Of a stretch of DNA of 14,234 bases, positions 1 through 5,529 are shown one piece after another. Within the stretch, counting starts at the first letter, position 1, and each line of letters starts with the position of its first letter. Under the pieces are notes generated by a model. The model did not search any database. It was given only the letters and a program-made list of their open reading frames with translations, and was not told the DNA's origin. Origin of the DNA: Gammaproteobacteria bacterium. GTDB lineage: Bacteria > Pseudomonadota > Gammaproteobacteria > SZUA-229. The stretch covers positions 1-14,234 of the forward strand of contig JALTRC010000067.1 of the NCBI GenBank assembly GCA_026998145.1, in the 5' to 3' direction. A program made the position numbers and the translations under genes.

Positions 1-892
1 TGCCGATAGCAAACCATATAAAAGATAAATGCAGTACTGCCAGCAGGCCATTTATCAGGCTGTCTTTTAAACGCCATTTATAGCTTAGATAAAAACCGAT
101 CAGGGCCATGGGAATGTCGCTGATAAAAGTCCATTGATACAGGTTATTCAGGCTGAGCTGCATATGGATAATGCCCAGTATTAAGATGCTCACCGGCATC
201 CAGCGAGGCTGATATATCTGGTAATGGCCAATAACATTGCTGCTGAAAAAGGGCAGCATCCGGTGGGCAACTGTAAACAGAACCGGAATCAGGAATAACC
301 ATAAACCTGTATTGATTGAAATCTGAATAAAGAACCAGTCATCTGTTAGCAGCCAGATTAAAAAGTTAGCGGCCCCGAGCCAGCCGGCCAGCAGCATAAA
401 TAACAGCAGGGTCTCATATTGCTTATCCGGGCTGGCAGCGGCACGATAAACCTTGAACAGGCTGAAAATACCCAGCGCCCAGCCAAATAGAAAGATGCCA
501 AGTCCGGAAACCGCCAGAAAAACACTATAGAAAATTCCGTACTGGAACAGGCTTATGCCAACGCTGCACCAGATAAAGGTGCTGATATAGGCGCTTTTTT
601 CCACCAGAGGGCCATTCATCCAGCGGGGAAAGGTGGTCATTAAAAAACCGAACATAAAAAAGATAAAGACCCCATAAAGCATAATGAATCCATGTAGCCA
701 GCTGGATGGAAAGCTGATGTCCAGCGGTCGCCATAAATCGCTATGCAGGCCAATAAGCTCTATCGACCAGAAAAAAACAGGCAATAATAACTGTATGGCA
801 CCGGCAAAAAACATCATTCGATGAGGGGCGGCGGTGAATATATCCAGAAAAGATTTTTTCTGCTTCGGGGCGTCAGGTTGTATGATTTGCAT
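1..892 (-). CDS. nnrS: NnrS family membrane protein, C-terminus beyond the window edge
   Basis: NnrS proteins are multi-pass inner-membrane haem/copper proteins linked to nitric oxide tolerance and often found with denitrification or NO-stress genes. The reading frame from the ATG at 892 stays open to base 1, giving 297 residues of a family usually near 400. After a short basic N-terminus (PKQKKSF) comes a start typical of the family, FTAAPHRMMFFAGAIQLLLP, then a series of hydrophobic helices rich in Phe, Trp and Leu. The segment VAHRMLPFFSSNV near residue 223 matches the conserved (H/E)RM(L/I)PFF signature, and its histidine is a candidate metal or haem ligand. The gene diverges from a MerR-type regulator, and a MerR-style promoter faces it. 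Family assignment is fairly sure; the role in NO stress is family knowledge, not shown here. Confidence 0.85.
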   Translation of the reverse strand, partial: MQIIQPDAPKQKKSFLDIFTAAPHRMMFFAGAIQLLLPVFFWSIELIGLHSDLWRPLDISFPSSWLHGFIMLYGVFIFFMFGFLMTTFPRWMNGPLVEKSAYISTFIWCSVGISLFQYGIFYSVFLAVSGLGIFLFGWALGIFSLFKVYRAAASPDKQYETLLLFMLLAGWLGAANFLIWLLTDDWFFIQISINTGLWLFLIPVLFTVAHRMLPFFSSNVIGHYQIYQPRWMPVSILILGIIHMQLSLNNLYQWTFISDIPMALIGFYLSYKWRLKDSLINGLLAVLHLSFIWFAIG

Positions 893-927
893 ATCTCTGT
901 CAGGCTTGGCTCTAGTGTGAGAGCTTA

Positions 928-945
928 TTTTAAATTAATTTAAAA
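928..945. promoter_or_regulatory. 18-bp perfect AT palindrome in the nnrS/merR gap
   Basis: TTTTAAATTAATTTAAAA reads the same on both strands. It covers the proposed nnrS -10 hexamer and likely start point, a position suited to a repressor. It lacks the TGCAT half-sites I would expect of an NsrR site and the TTGAT/ATCAA of an FNR site, so I cannot name the binding protein. A/T richness makes a chance palindrome less unlikely than its length suggests. Confidence 0.4.
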
Positions 946-967
946 CTTGTTGTATGACAAAGGTCAA
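937..967 (-). promoter_or_regulatory. MerR-type promoter with 19-bp spacer reading toward nnrS
   Basis: On the - strand TTGACC (967-962) is followed by exactly 19 bases and then TAAATT (942-937). MerR-family activators act on promoters whose spacer is lengthened to 19-20 bp and carries an imperfect dyad. Here the spacer holds TTGT-cat-ACAA at its centre. The next + strand gene encodes a MerR-family protein, so this is a plausible target promoter for nnrS. The dyad is weaker than a textbook mer operator, and the link is inferred from spacing and position. Confidence 0.5.
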
Positions 968-1026
968 TTGCCAGGGTTCCTGTGAATAATTCAGAGGGAT
1001 CCTGATATTTATTTTGGTGAGGTTCC

Positions 1027-1419
1027 ATGCCCAGAACAATCGGAAAGCTGGCAAAACAGGCTGGCGTTAATATTGAAACCATCCGTTTTTACGAGCGCAA
1101 GGGTTTAATAGAACAGCCAGCAAAACCCCTCAGTGGTTATCGGCATTACCCGGATGAGACTTTGCGACGAATTTATTTTATAAAACACTCACAGGCACTG
1201 GGCTTTACACTGAGTGAAATTGGCAGCCTGTTAAAACTCAATGATATGCCCTGTGGTCAGGTTCAGGAGCTGGCAGAAAATAAACTGTTATCGGTGCAGC
1301 AGAAAATAGCCGATTTGCAAAGCCTGCAACAGGCCTTAAATAAACTGCTTCGCCAGTGTGAAAATAATAAAGATAAAAGCTGTTGTCCGATTATTGATTC
1401 ACTGCAACCGGGTTCATAA
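1027..1419 (+). CDS. MerR-family regulator with mercury/lead-type cysteine triad
   Basis: A 130-residue transcription factor of usual MerR size. Residues 1-70 form the winged helix-turn-helix: TIGKLAKQAGVNIETIRFYE (residues 4-23), then RKGLIEQP and the wing SGYRHYP. Residues 78-108 form the dimerisation coiled coil. Cys76, Cys111 and Cys120 have the same spacing (35 and 9) as the Hg(II)-binding Cys82, Cys117 and Cys126 of Tn501 MerR, and the tail CCPIIDSLQ resembles MerR's SCPLIASLQ. Lead and cadmium sensors (PbrR, CadR) share a similar triad, so the metal is open. No merT, merP or merA is visible; the neighbours are nnrS (divergent) and a flavoprotein (downstream). The start at 1027 is supported by GGTGAGG four bases upstream. 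A thiol-reactive effector other than a metal is possible. Confidence 0.85.
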   Translation: MPRTIGKLAKQAGVNIETIRFYERKGLIEQPAKPLSGYRHYPDETLRRIYFIKHSQALGFTLSEIGSLLKLNDMPCGQVQELAENKLLSVQQKIADLQSLQQALNKLLRQCENNKDKSCCPIIDSLQPGS

Positions 1420-1428
1420 TTTCCATAT

Positions 1429-1447
1429 AAAATATACGCTATATTTT
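1429..1447 (+). terminator. weak AT-rich hairpin with T-run after the MerR gene
   Basis: AAAATATA-CGC-TATATTTT forms an 8-bp A/T stem with a three-base loop, running into a T-rich stretch (TTTTTTATTC) ten bases after the regulator's stop. All pairs are A-T, so termination would be weak. It may only attenuate read-through into the flavoprotein gene, or be part of that gene's promoter region. Confidence 0.25.
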
Positions 1448-1489
1448 TTATTCTTTGGCTTTATGATGCCTAAAAACATGAGGTTTAAA

Positions 1490-2104
1490 ATGAAAATCAG
1501 TATTATCAGTGGCAGTCACCGTCACAATTCCCAGAGCATGAAAGTGGCAGGCTTTATTGAGAAACTGCTAAAAGAAAAATCCATTTGTGATGAAAGCTGG
1601 GTGTTCAGCCTGGCCGGTAATCCGCTGCCCCTTTGGGATGAATCTGTATGGGATGGTGCAGAAGACTGGCAACAACGGCTCGACCCCATTAAGGAAGAGC
1701 TAGCTTCCAGTGATGCCTTTATTATTATTGCGCCGGAATATCATGGTCAGGTGCCGGCCGGACTCAAAAACTTTTTTCTGCTGTTTGGCAAAATGGAACT
1801 GGGCCACAAGCCGGCGCTGATTGTAGCTGTGTCATCTGCGGATGGTGGCGCCTATCCGGTTGCCGAGCTGCGTATGAGCAGTTATAAAAACAGCCGCCTT
1901 TGCTATATTCCTGAACAGCTGATTATTCGCCATGTTGAGTCTGTGTTAAATGACAGTCCGGCGGATAATAACCCGGATGCGGACGCCTATTTCAGGGAGC
2001 GCACAGAATGGTCGCTTAATATTCTGGCAGCTTATGCCAAAGCTCTGAAAACGGTTCGGGACAGTGGTGTTACCCAAACAGAAAAATTCGGTAATGGTAT
2101 GTAA
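1490..2104 (+). CDS. NADPH-dependent FMN reductase family flavoprotein
   Basis: A 204-residue flavodoxin-fold protein of the NADPH-dependent FMN/quinone/chromate reductase family, cytosolic and probably binding FMN. The phosphate loop is GSHRHNSQS (residues 8-16, the G-S-x-R-x-x-S pattern). The second flavin loop is PEYHGQVPAGLKN (82-94), and the third region is VSSADGGAYP (114-123). Most relatives have PEYN; here His85 replaces the Asn, and the usual Asp after LKN is absent. The frame is open farther upstream to 1358, but the ATG at 1490 has TGAGG at 1479-1483 and gives an N-terminus (MKISIISGS) that fits the family, so the longer form overlapping the MerR gene is rejected. It begins 70 bases after the regulator gene and may be cotranscribed. 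The natural substrate cannot be inferred. Confidence 0.8.
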   Translation: MKISIISGSHRHNSQSMKVAGFIEKLLKEKSICDESWVFSLAGNPLPLWDESVWDGAEDWQQRLDPIKEELASSDAFIIIAPEYHGQVPAGLKNFFLLFGKMELGHKPALIVAVSSADGGAYPVAELRMSSYKNSRLCYIPEQLIIRHVESVLNDSPADNNPDADAYFRERTEWSLNILAAYAKALKTVRDSGVTQTEKFGNGM

Positions 2105-2329
2105 TCAATAGTGGGGCGGGGGTGAGTCTTCATCAGGCGAGAGGATATTGCCTTCTGCTTCCAGCAGGGTTTTTAAACGTTTAATTACCACCTCCATTTG
2201 CTGCTCCATCTGCTCAATGGTTTTTTGCTGTTGATAGATGGTGTTGTTCAGCTGGTCAATATGATCTTCCTGATGGGTCAGGCGGATTTCCAGATCAACC
2301 AGTTTGTCATTTAATTCATCAGGCGACAC
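2105..2329 (-). CDS. slyX: SlyX family protein
   Basis: A 74-residue coiled-coil protein matching SlyX, a small conserved gammaproteobacterial protein of unknown biochemical role. Residues 5-60 form one heptad-repeat helix (KLVDLEIRLTHQEDHIDQLN and onward, rich in Gln, Glu and Leu), and the tail ends SPPPHY, a SlyX hallmark. The start is GTG at 2329, supported by a strong AGGAGG (2341-2336) six bases upstream. Its first 11 bases lie inside the end of cysZ, so translation is probably coupled. Its TGA lies directly beside the TAA of the convergent flavoprotein gene, leaving no room for a terminator between them. Confidence 0.85.
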   Translation of the reverse strand: MSPDELNDKLVDLEIRLTHQEDHIDQLNNTIYQQQKTIEQMEQQMEVVIKRLKTLLEAEGNILSPDEDSPPPHY

Positions 2330-3071
2330 TGTCTGCCTCCTGCTGCTTCACAAATAAAATGCTGGCAGCGGTAACCGCTACAGGCATGGCAATAAAGTTA
2401 ATTAAGGGAATACTGGTTAATAAAAAAATACCGGAACCCAGCCCCATTACCGCAGGCTTATTGGCTTTGGCCTGCTGCTTAATCTCTTTAAAAAATAGTT
2501 GATGGTTGCCCATGGGGTAATCCATATAGTTTAAGGCCAGCATCCAGGCGCCGAATACAAACCATAAAAAGGGCGCTGCCAGATTAATTGCTGGAATCAA
2601 GCTAATAATCAGTAAAACCAGCGACCATTTAATCAGATAAATCAGCTTGTGTGTTTCAGAGGCCAGGGCTTTGCCTATGGCTTTAAATGTGGGCATAAGT
2701 GAATCATTGGCAATGGATTGCCCGGCCAGATGGCGTTCGACTTTTTCTGCCAGCAGGCTGTTAAAAGGTGATGCGATGATATTCATTAAAAAACTGAAAG
2801 TATAAAACACCAGGAAAAAAATCATTACGGAAAACAGCGGCCAGAGTATCCAGTTTAACAGGGTTTCCAGCCAGCTTAACCAGTCGGGGAAATCGGGCAT
2901 TAAATAATCCAGCCAGATACCGAACTGGCTGAACAGTAAGTAGATGGCGCCTGTGAACAGGGTAATATTAATGCTCAGGGGAATAACAATAAAACGTCGA
3001 ATGCCCGGCTTTTGTATGAGTGGTATGGCTTGCAGGATGGTAGCAAAGCCCTGGATGAAGTTTTTTAGCAT
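2319..3071 (-). CDS. cysZ: CysZ sulfate permease-like inner-membrane protein
   Basis: A 250-residue membrane protein of the CysZ/EI24 family, which moves sulfate across the inner membrane for cysteine synthesis. Hydrophobic segments lie near residues 27-50, 65-100, 145-185 and 208-240. The conserved patch NIIASPFNSLLAEKVE (about 97-112) and the later YMDYPMGNHQLFF are family signatures. The N-terminus FIQGFATILQAIPLIQKPGIRRF is also typical. The length matches the family. The ribosome-binding site before the ATG is weak (GAGACCC followed by A8). The gene overlaps slyX by 11 bases. No cysteine-synthesis genes are visible nearby, so the sulfate role rests on the family match. Confidence 0.88.
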   Translation of the reverse strand: MLKNFIQGFATILQAIPLIQKPGIRRFIVIPLSINITLFTGAIYLLFSQFGIWLDYLMPDFPDWLSWLETLLNWILWPLFSVMIFFLVFYTFSFLMNIIASPFNSLLAEKVERHLAGQSIANDSLMPTFKAIGKALASETHKLIYLIKWSLVLLIISLIPAINLAAPFLWFVFGAWMLALNYMDYPMGNHQLFFKEIKQQAKANKPAVMGLGSGIFLLTSIPLINFIAMPVAVTAASILFVKQQEADSVA

Positions 3072-3086
3072 TTTTTTTGGGTCTCG

Positions 3087-3115
3087 TTTTTAGTCTTTAG
3101 TTGTAAGTTGTAAGT
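3087..3115 (-). repeat. dispersed repeat GACTAAAAAC type, copy 1
   Basis: On the - strand this reads ACAACTAAAGACTAAAAAC, nearly the same as parts of the copies at 3551-3576 and 9901-9935. It lies just upstream of cysZ. Its function is unknown; it may be a recombination scar or a mobile repeat edge. Confidence 0.5.
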
Positions 3116-3141
3116 GCAGTCAGGCAACTATCCTGTTTTCT

Positions 3142-3313
3142 GTCGTTCCCGCGCAGGCGGGAATCCAGATAACTCATTTACATAAGCGTTTTAAAAGCGA
3201 TTCACCACAGAGGTCACAGGGGACACAGAGAAAAGCCTTAGTCCTGTATTGTCACAATAAACCCCTCTGTGAGCCTCCGTGTCCTCTGTGGTTAAATCTT
3301 TTTTAAACTAACC
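3142..3313 (+). repeat. tandem palindromic unit 1, about 172 bp
   Basis: The unit opens with GTTCCCGCGCAGGCGGGAAT, continues CCAGATAACTCATTTACATAA, then a long imperfect hairpin. The left arm is 3203-3230 (ACCACAGAGG-TCACAGGGGA-CACAGAG) and the right arm 3265-3293, whose complement is ACCACAGAGG-ACACGGAGGC-TCACAGAG. Near the apex is the perfect dyad TATTGT-C-ACAATA (3247-3259). It ends with TTAAATCTTTTTTAAAC. No coding potential was seen. It resembles a miniature, non-autonomous repeat rather than a gene. Confidence 0.75.
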
Positions 3314-3484
3314 GTCATCCCACGTAGGCGGGAATCCAGATAACTCATTTACATAACTGTTTTAAAAGCAATTTACCACAGAGAGCACAGAGGTACTCAG
3401 AGAAAAGTGTTGGTTTTGTATTGTTACAATTAAAACCTCTGTGAGCCTCTGTGACCTCTGTGGTTAAATCTTTTTAAACCAGCA
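3314..3484 (+). repeat. tandem palindromic unit 2, about 171 bp
   Basis: A diverged copy of the preceding unit in the same orientation, with the same order of parts: GTCATCCCACGTAGGCGGGAATCC, the AGATAACTCATTTACATAA block, a hairpin with arms 3375-3402 and 3436-3464, an apex TTGTTACAA, and TTAAATCTTTTTAAACC. The two copies differ at many positions but both keep pairing of the arms, which suggests the fold matters or arose from one inverted element. Confidence 0.75.
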
Positions 3485-3507
3485 GTCATTCCCGCGCAGG
3501 CGGGAAT
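3485..3507. repeat. dRS3-like 20-bp palindrome, partial third unit
   Basis: After GTC comes ATTCCCGCGCAGGCGGGAAT (3488-3507), the same form as the Neisseria dRS3 repeat (ATTCCC-N8-GGGAAT) and as a palindrome common in gammaproteobacterial intergenic DNA. It is the head of a third unit that breaks off here. All three heads point the same way. Confidence 0.7.
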
Positions 3508-3520
3508 AATACAGGGGTCT

Positions 3521-3537
3521 AAAAGTCTTCGGCTTTT
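3521..3537 (-). terminator. small hairpin after the kinase gene
   Basis: AAAAGTC-TTC-GGCTTTT pairs over seven positions (one G-T on the + strand, one mismatch on the - strand) and lies about 30 bases past the kinase stop. A and T tracts at the stem ends give it a terminator-like shape in both directions, though the T tract is part of the stem. It may end the queF-kinase transcript. Confidence 0.3.
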
Positions 3538-3550
3538 GCTTTTGAATCAC

Positions 3551-3576
3551 GACTAAGGACTCACAACTAAAAACTT
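3551..3576 (+). repeat. dispersed repeat GACTAAGGACTCACAACTAA, copy 2
   Basis: Nearly identical to the copy at 9901 (GACTAAAGACTCACAACTAA). It overlaps the end of the kinase gene: the stop codon (3567-3569) and the last codons of the kinase lie inside the repeat, so the repeat edge fixed the present C-terminus. Confidence 0.55.
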
Positions 3577-4838
3577 CCTTTCAAAGCCAGCAGCGCACTA
3601 CCATAACAGGCATCCGCATGTTCTGCCTGCACGACCTCTGTGCCCAGTATTGTCTGGCGAATTTTCAGCCAGTTTGTGTTTTGACTGCCACCTCCGCAAG
3701 TGATAATTTTTTTGGGGTAGGGAGCGCCCAGTTGTTGCAGTTTTTCGTAGCCGGCTTTTTCTATCCGGCTAATGCCTTCCAGTATGCCCTGAAAAAACAG
3801 CCTGTCATCTTCGGGTCTGGGTGTTAATTCAGGCTGTTTGTGGGGATTGTTTTCCGGAAAGCGTTCGCCTTTACGCAGCAGGGGATAATACGCCAGACCT
3901 GTAAGCTGCTCTGTATCCAGTTGTTCGCTTAACAGGCTGATCTGTTTATCATTAAAATATTTTTTTAACACCGCGCCGCCACTATTGGATGCGCCGCCTG
4001 CCAGCCAGTGCTCCCCCAGCCGGTGGCTGTATATTCCCATCCCGGCATTGTAAATGGGGCGCTGGCTAATCATTTTCAATACCAGTGTGCTGCCTAAAGA
4101 GGTGACCCCATCACCGGGCTGGCTGGCGCCGGTGGCAATAAATGCGGCCAGGCTGTCAGTGGTGCCGGCAATAATATTGATGCTGTCCGGCAGGCAAAAC
4201 GACTTTGCCGCCTGCGGGCTGATTTTCCCCATAAGCTGACCGGCGGGAATGACTCTGGGCAGAGCATGGGCTGGAACAGGCAATTGATCCATCCATTGTG
4301 GCCAGCAGCGGTGGATTGCATCATAACCGGACTTCAAAGCATTGTTTTCATCTGTAATATCAAAACGGCCTGTCAGCTGGGCGGCAATCCAGTCGGCCTG
4401 ATGAAGAAAGTGAGCAGCATCTGGAAAACGCCTGTGCAGCTGCATGATTTTAGCCAGCCCGGAATTCGGGCTTTGTACGGGTGAGTCTGCCGGGGCAATA
4501 TGACTGAGCTGCCCGGCTTCGGCGGTGCTGCTGCTATCGTTATACATCAGCGCCGGCGCCAGTGGCTGGCCTTTATTATCACAGGCCAGCAGAGTGCCGG
4601 AGGTGCCGTTAATGGAAATGGCTTTGATTGACCGTCCCGGAATCTCTTCTACCAACTGTTGCAGTAGTTGTTTGACCCCCTGCCACCAGATATGGGAATC
4701 CTGTTCAATACGGCCATTTTGATTCAGGGGCCGAGGAAAGGGGCGCTCATAAAGGGCCAGTATCTGCTGTTGCGGATTGATAGCGCATAAGCGGCAGCCG
4801 GAGGTGCCCAGATCAATGCCGATATAAACATCATCCAT
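3567..4838 (-). CDS. FGGY-family carbohydrate kinase, pentulose (D-ribulose/xylulose) type
   Basis: A 423-residue sugar kinase of the actin-like ATPase fold, transferring phosphate from ATP to a ketopentose-type substrate in the cytosol. The N-terminal phosphate loop is IGIDLGTSGCR (6-16, with Asp8 and Thr11). The substrate-side loop is INGTSGTLL (76-84) with YND (99-101). The catalytic base is probably Asp228 in GTTDSLAAF. The C-terminal ATP site contains SLGSTLVLK (247-255), GGASNSGGA (281-289) and CGGGSQN (381-387). It is shorter than E. coli xylulokinase (about 480) and resembles the cyanobacterial/plant D-ribulose kinase branch. The exact substrate is not certain. It starts 6 bases after the queF stop with no clear ribosome-binding site, so it is probably translated by coupling. 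No pentose transport or isomerase genes are nearby. Confidence 0.8.
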   Translation of the reverse strand: MDDVYIGIDLGTSGCRLCAINPQQQILALYERPFPRPLNQNGRIEQDSHIWWQGVKQLLQQLVEEIPGRSIKAISINGTSGTLLACDNKGQPLAPALMYNDSSSTAEAGQLSHIAPADSPVQSPNSGLAKIMQLHRRFPDAAHFLHQADWIAAQLTGRFDITDENNALKSGYDAIHRCWPQWMDQLPVPAHALPRVIPAGQLMGKISPQAAKSFCLPDSINIIAGTTDSLAAFIATGASQPGDGVTSLGSTLVLKMISQRPIYNAGMGIYSHRLGEHWLAGGASNSGGAVLKKYFNDKQISLLSEQLDTEQLTGLAYYPLLRKGERFPENNPHKQPELTPRPEDDRLFFQGILEGISRIEKAGYEKLQQLGAPYPKKIITCGGGSQNTNWLKIRQTILGTEVVQAEHADACYGSALLALKGSF

Positions 4839-4844
4839 ACAGGA

Positions 4845-5234
4845 TCAGGGCAGATTAACCGGTTCAGGGGCAACCCAGCCTTCCTTGCGGTGCTCTGCAA
4901 CCACGGTGGTATAAACGCCGCCCCGCACATTGAACTCGGCGGTAATGCGCATAAAGCGGGGGTCGGTGGCGGCTACCAGATCGTTTAAAATCTGATTGGT
5001 CACATCCTCGTGAAAGGCGCCTTCCTCCCGGAATGACCACATATACAGCTTGTAGGATTTCAGCTCCACGCATTTTTTATCGGCAATATATTGCAAATAG
5101 ATCGTGGCAAAATCCGGCTGGCCGGTTTTCGGGCATAAACAGGTAAATTCAGGGGTGTGGATGCGTATGGTGTAGTCCCGCTGGGGATGTGGATTATCAA
5201 AAGTTTCCAGTGTTTTGCTGGGCTGTGTACTCAT
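4845..5234 (-). CDS. queF: NADPH-dependent 7-cyano-7-deazaguanine reductase, short form
   Basis: QueF reduces the nitrile preQ0 to the amine preQ1 with NADPH, a late step in making the tRNA nucleoside queuosine. At 129 residues this is the short, single-domain (Bacillus-type) form, not the 282-residue two-domain form of E. coli. The catalytic Cys34 sits in FTCLCPKTGQPDF (30-42), with Asp41 as the likely proton donor. The QueF motif is ELKSYKLY (57-64), followed by FHED (74-77) and FNVRGGVYT (101-109). AAGAGG lies seven bases before the ATG. It is the first gene of a likely two-gene unit with the downstream kinase. No other queuosine gene and no preQ1 riboswitch is visible in the window. Confidence 0.93.
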   Translation of the reverse strand: MSTQPSKTLETFDNPHPQRDYTIRIHTPEFTCLCPKTGQPDFATIYLQYIADKKCVELKSYKLYMWSFREEGAFHEDVTNQILNDLVAATDPRFMRITAEFNVRGGVYTTVVAEHRKEGWVAPEPVNLP

Positions 5235-5284
5235 GGGCGGGCCTCTTAAAAAAATCTGTTCAAATCGACATAAAATTGGGCGGC

Positions 5285-5290
5285 ATTATA
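5285..5290 (-). promoter_or_regulatory. -10 element for queF
   Basis: On the - strand the hexamer is a perfect TATAAT within GGCTATAATGCC, 51 bases before the queF start. No convincing -35 is seen at 17 bases. It lies back to back with the + strand -10 at 5303-5308, so the two promoters overlap. Confidence 0.5.
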
Positions 5291-5299
5291 GCCTGAAAT

Positions 5300-5308
5300 T
5301 GATATACT
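5300..5308 (+). promoter_or_regulatory. extended -10 promoter reading toward smc
   Basis: TGATATACT is an extended -10 (TG-N-TATACT) with no strong -35. Transcripts from here would carry a leader of about 215 bases before smc, including the hairpins at 5387-5459. Confidence 0.4.
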
Positions 5309-5358
5309 TAGCGGCTTTCGAAAATAACATATTAAAAAGAGAGCCTTGCAGGGCATAA

Positions 5359-5505
5359 ATGACTGAAAATCAAAAGCAATGGTGTCCGCCAATAAAATCA
5401 TTAAAAGGGCAGAGCCTGGGGATTTTATTGGCGTTTATCCCCGTTCATTTGCGGGTAAATGCTGTGGATTTTCCTGTCAGATTGCCCCATAGACCGGCCT
5501 CTTAA
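5359..5505 (+). CDS. possible 48-residue leader ORF upstream of smc
   Basis: An ATG at 5359 preceded by AGGG at 5350-5353 opens a frame to a TAA at 5503. The product would start MTENQKQWCPPIKSLKG, contain a short hydrophobic stretch (LGILLAFIPV) and end RPHR-like and basic. I recognise no family. It covers the inverted repeats described separately, so the frame may simply be a by-product of a structured leader. It ends 24 bases before smc. Confidence 0.25.
   Translation: MTENQKQWCPPIKSLKGQSLGILLAFIPVHLRVNAVDFPVRLPHRPAS
5387..5459 (+). other. structured smc leader with competing stems
   Basis: CGCCAATAAAATC (5387-5399) pairs perfectly over 13 bases with GATTTTATTGGCG (5421-5433) around a 21-base loop that itself contains GGGC-AGA-GCCT. 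The segment GGGGAT (5418-5423) can instead pair with ATCCCC (5437-5442), which would open the long stem. A third stem, CCCG/CGGG (5440-5443 with 5452-5455), flanked by TTTA/TAAA, competes with the second. Mutually exclusive stems in a 5' leader suggest regulation of smc, but I know of no RNA family that matches. Confidence 0.4.
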
Positions 5506-5529
5506 GAACATAATAATTCAGGACACTTA

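Noticed and set aside
525..734. 69-codon - strand ORF inside nnrS
   Set aside because: It lies in a different frame of the nnrS coding region, whose main frame is open and encodes a clear NnrS sequence.
1358..1489. Upstream extension of the flavoprotein gene to 1358
   Set aside because: The extra 44 residues overlap the MerR gene and do not resemble the family. The ATG at 1490 has a ribosome-binding site and the right N-terminus.
1027..2104. Mercury resistance (mer) operon
   Set aside because: Only the regulator is present. No merT, merP or merA and no CGTAC-type mer operator was seen.
3203..3464. Repeated CACAGAGG and CCTCTGTG blocks as a CRISPR array
   Set aside because: The blocks are arms of imperfect hairpins in two 171-bp units, with no regular spacers and no cas genes.
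5235..5284. preQ1 riboswitch upstream of queF
   Set aside because: The leader is about 50 bases, AT-rich, and shows neither the C-rich loop and A-tail nor the stem of known preQ1 aptamers.
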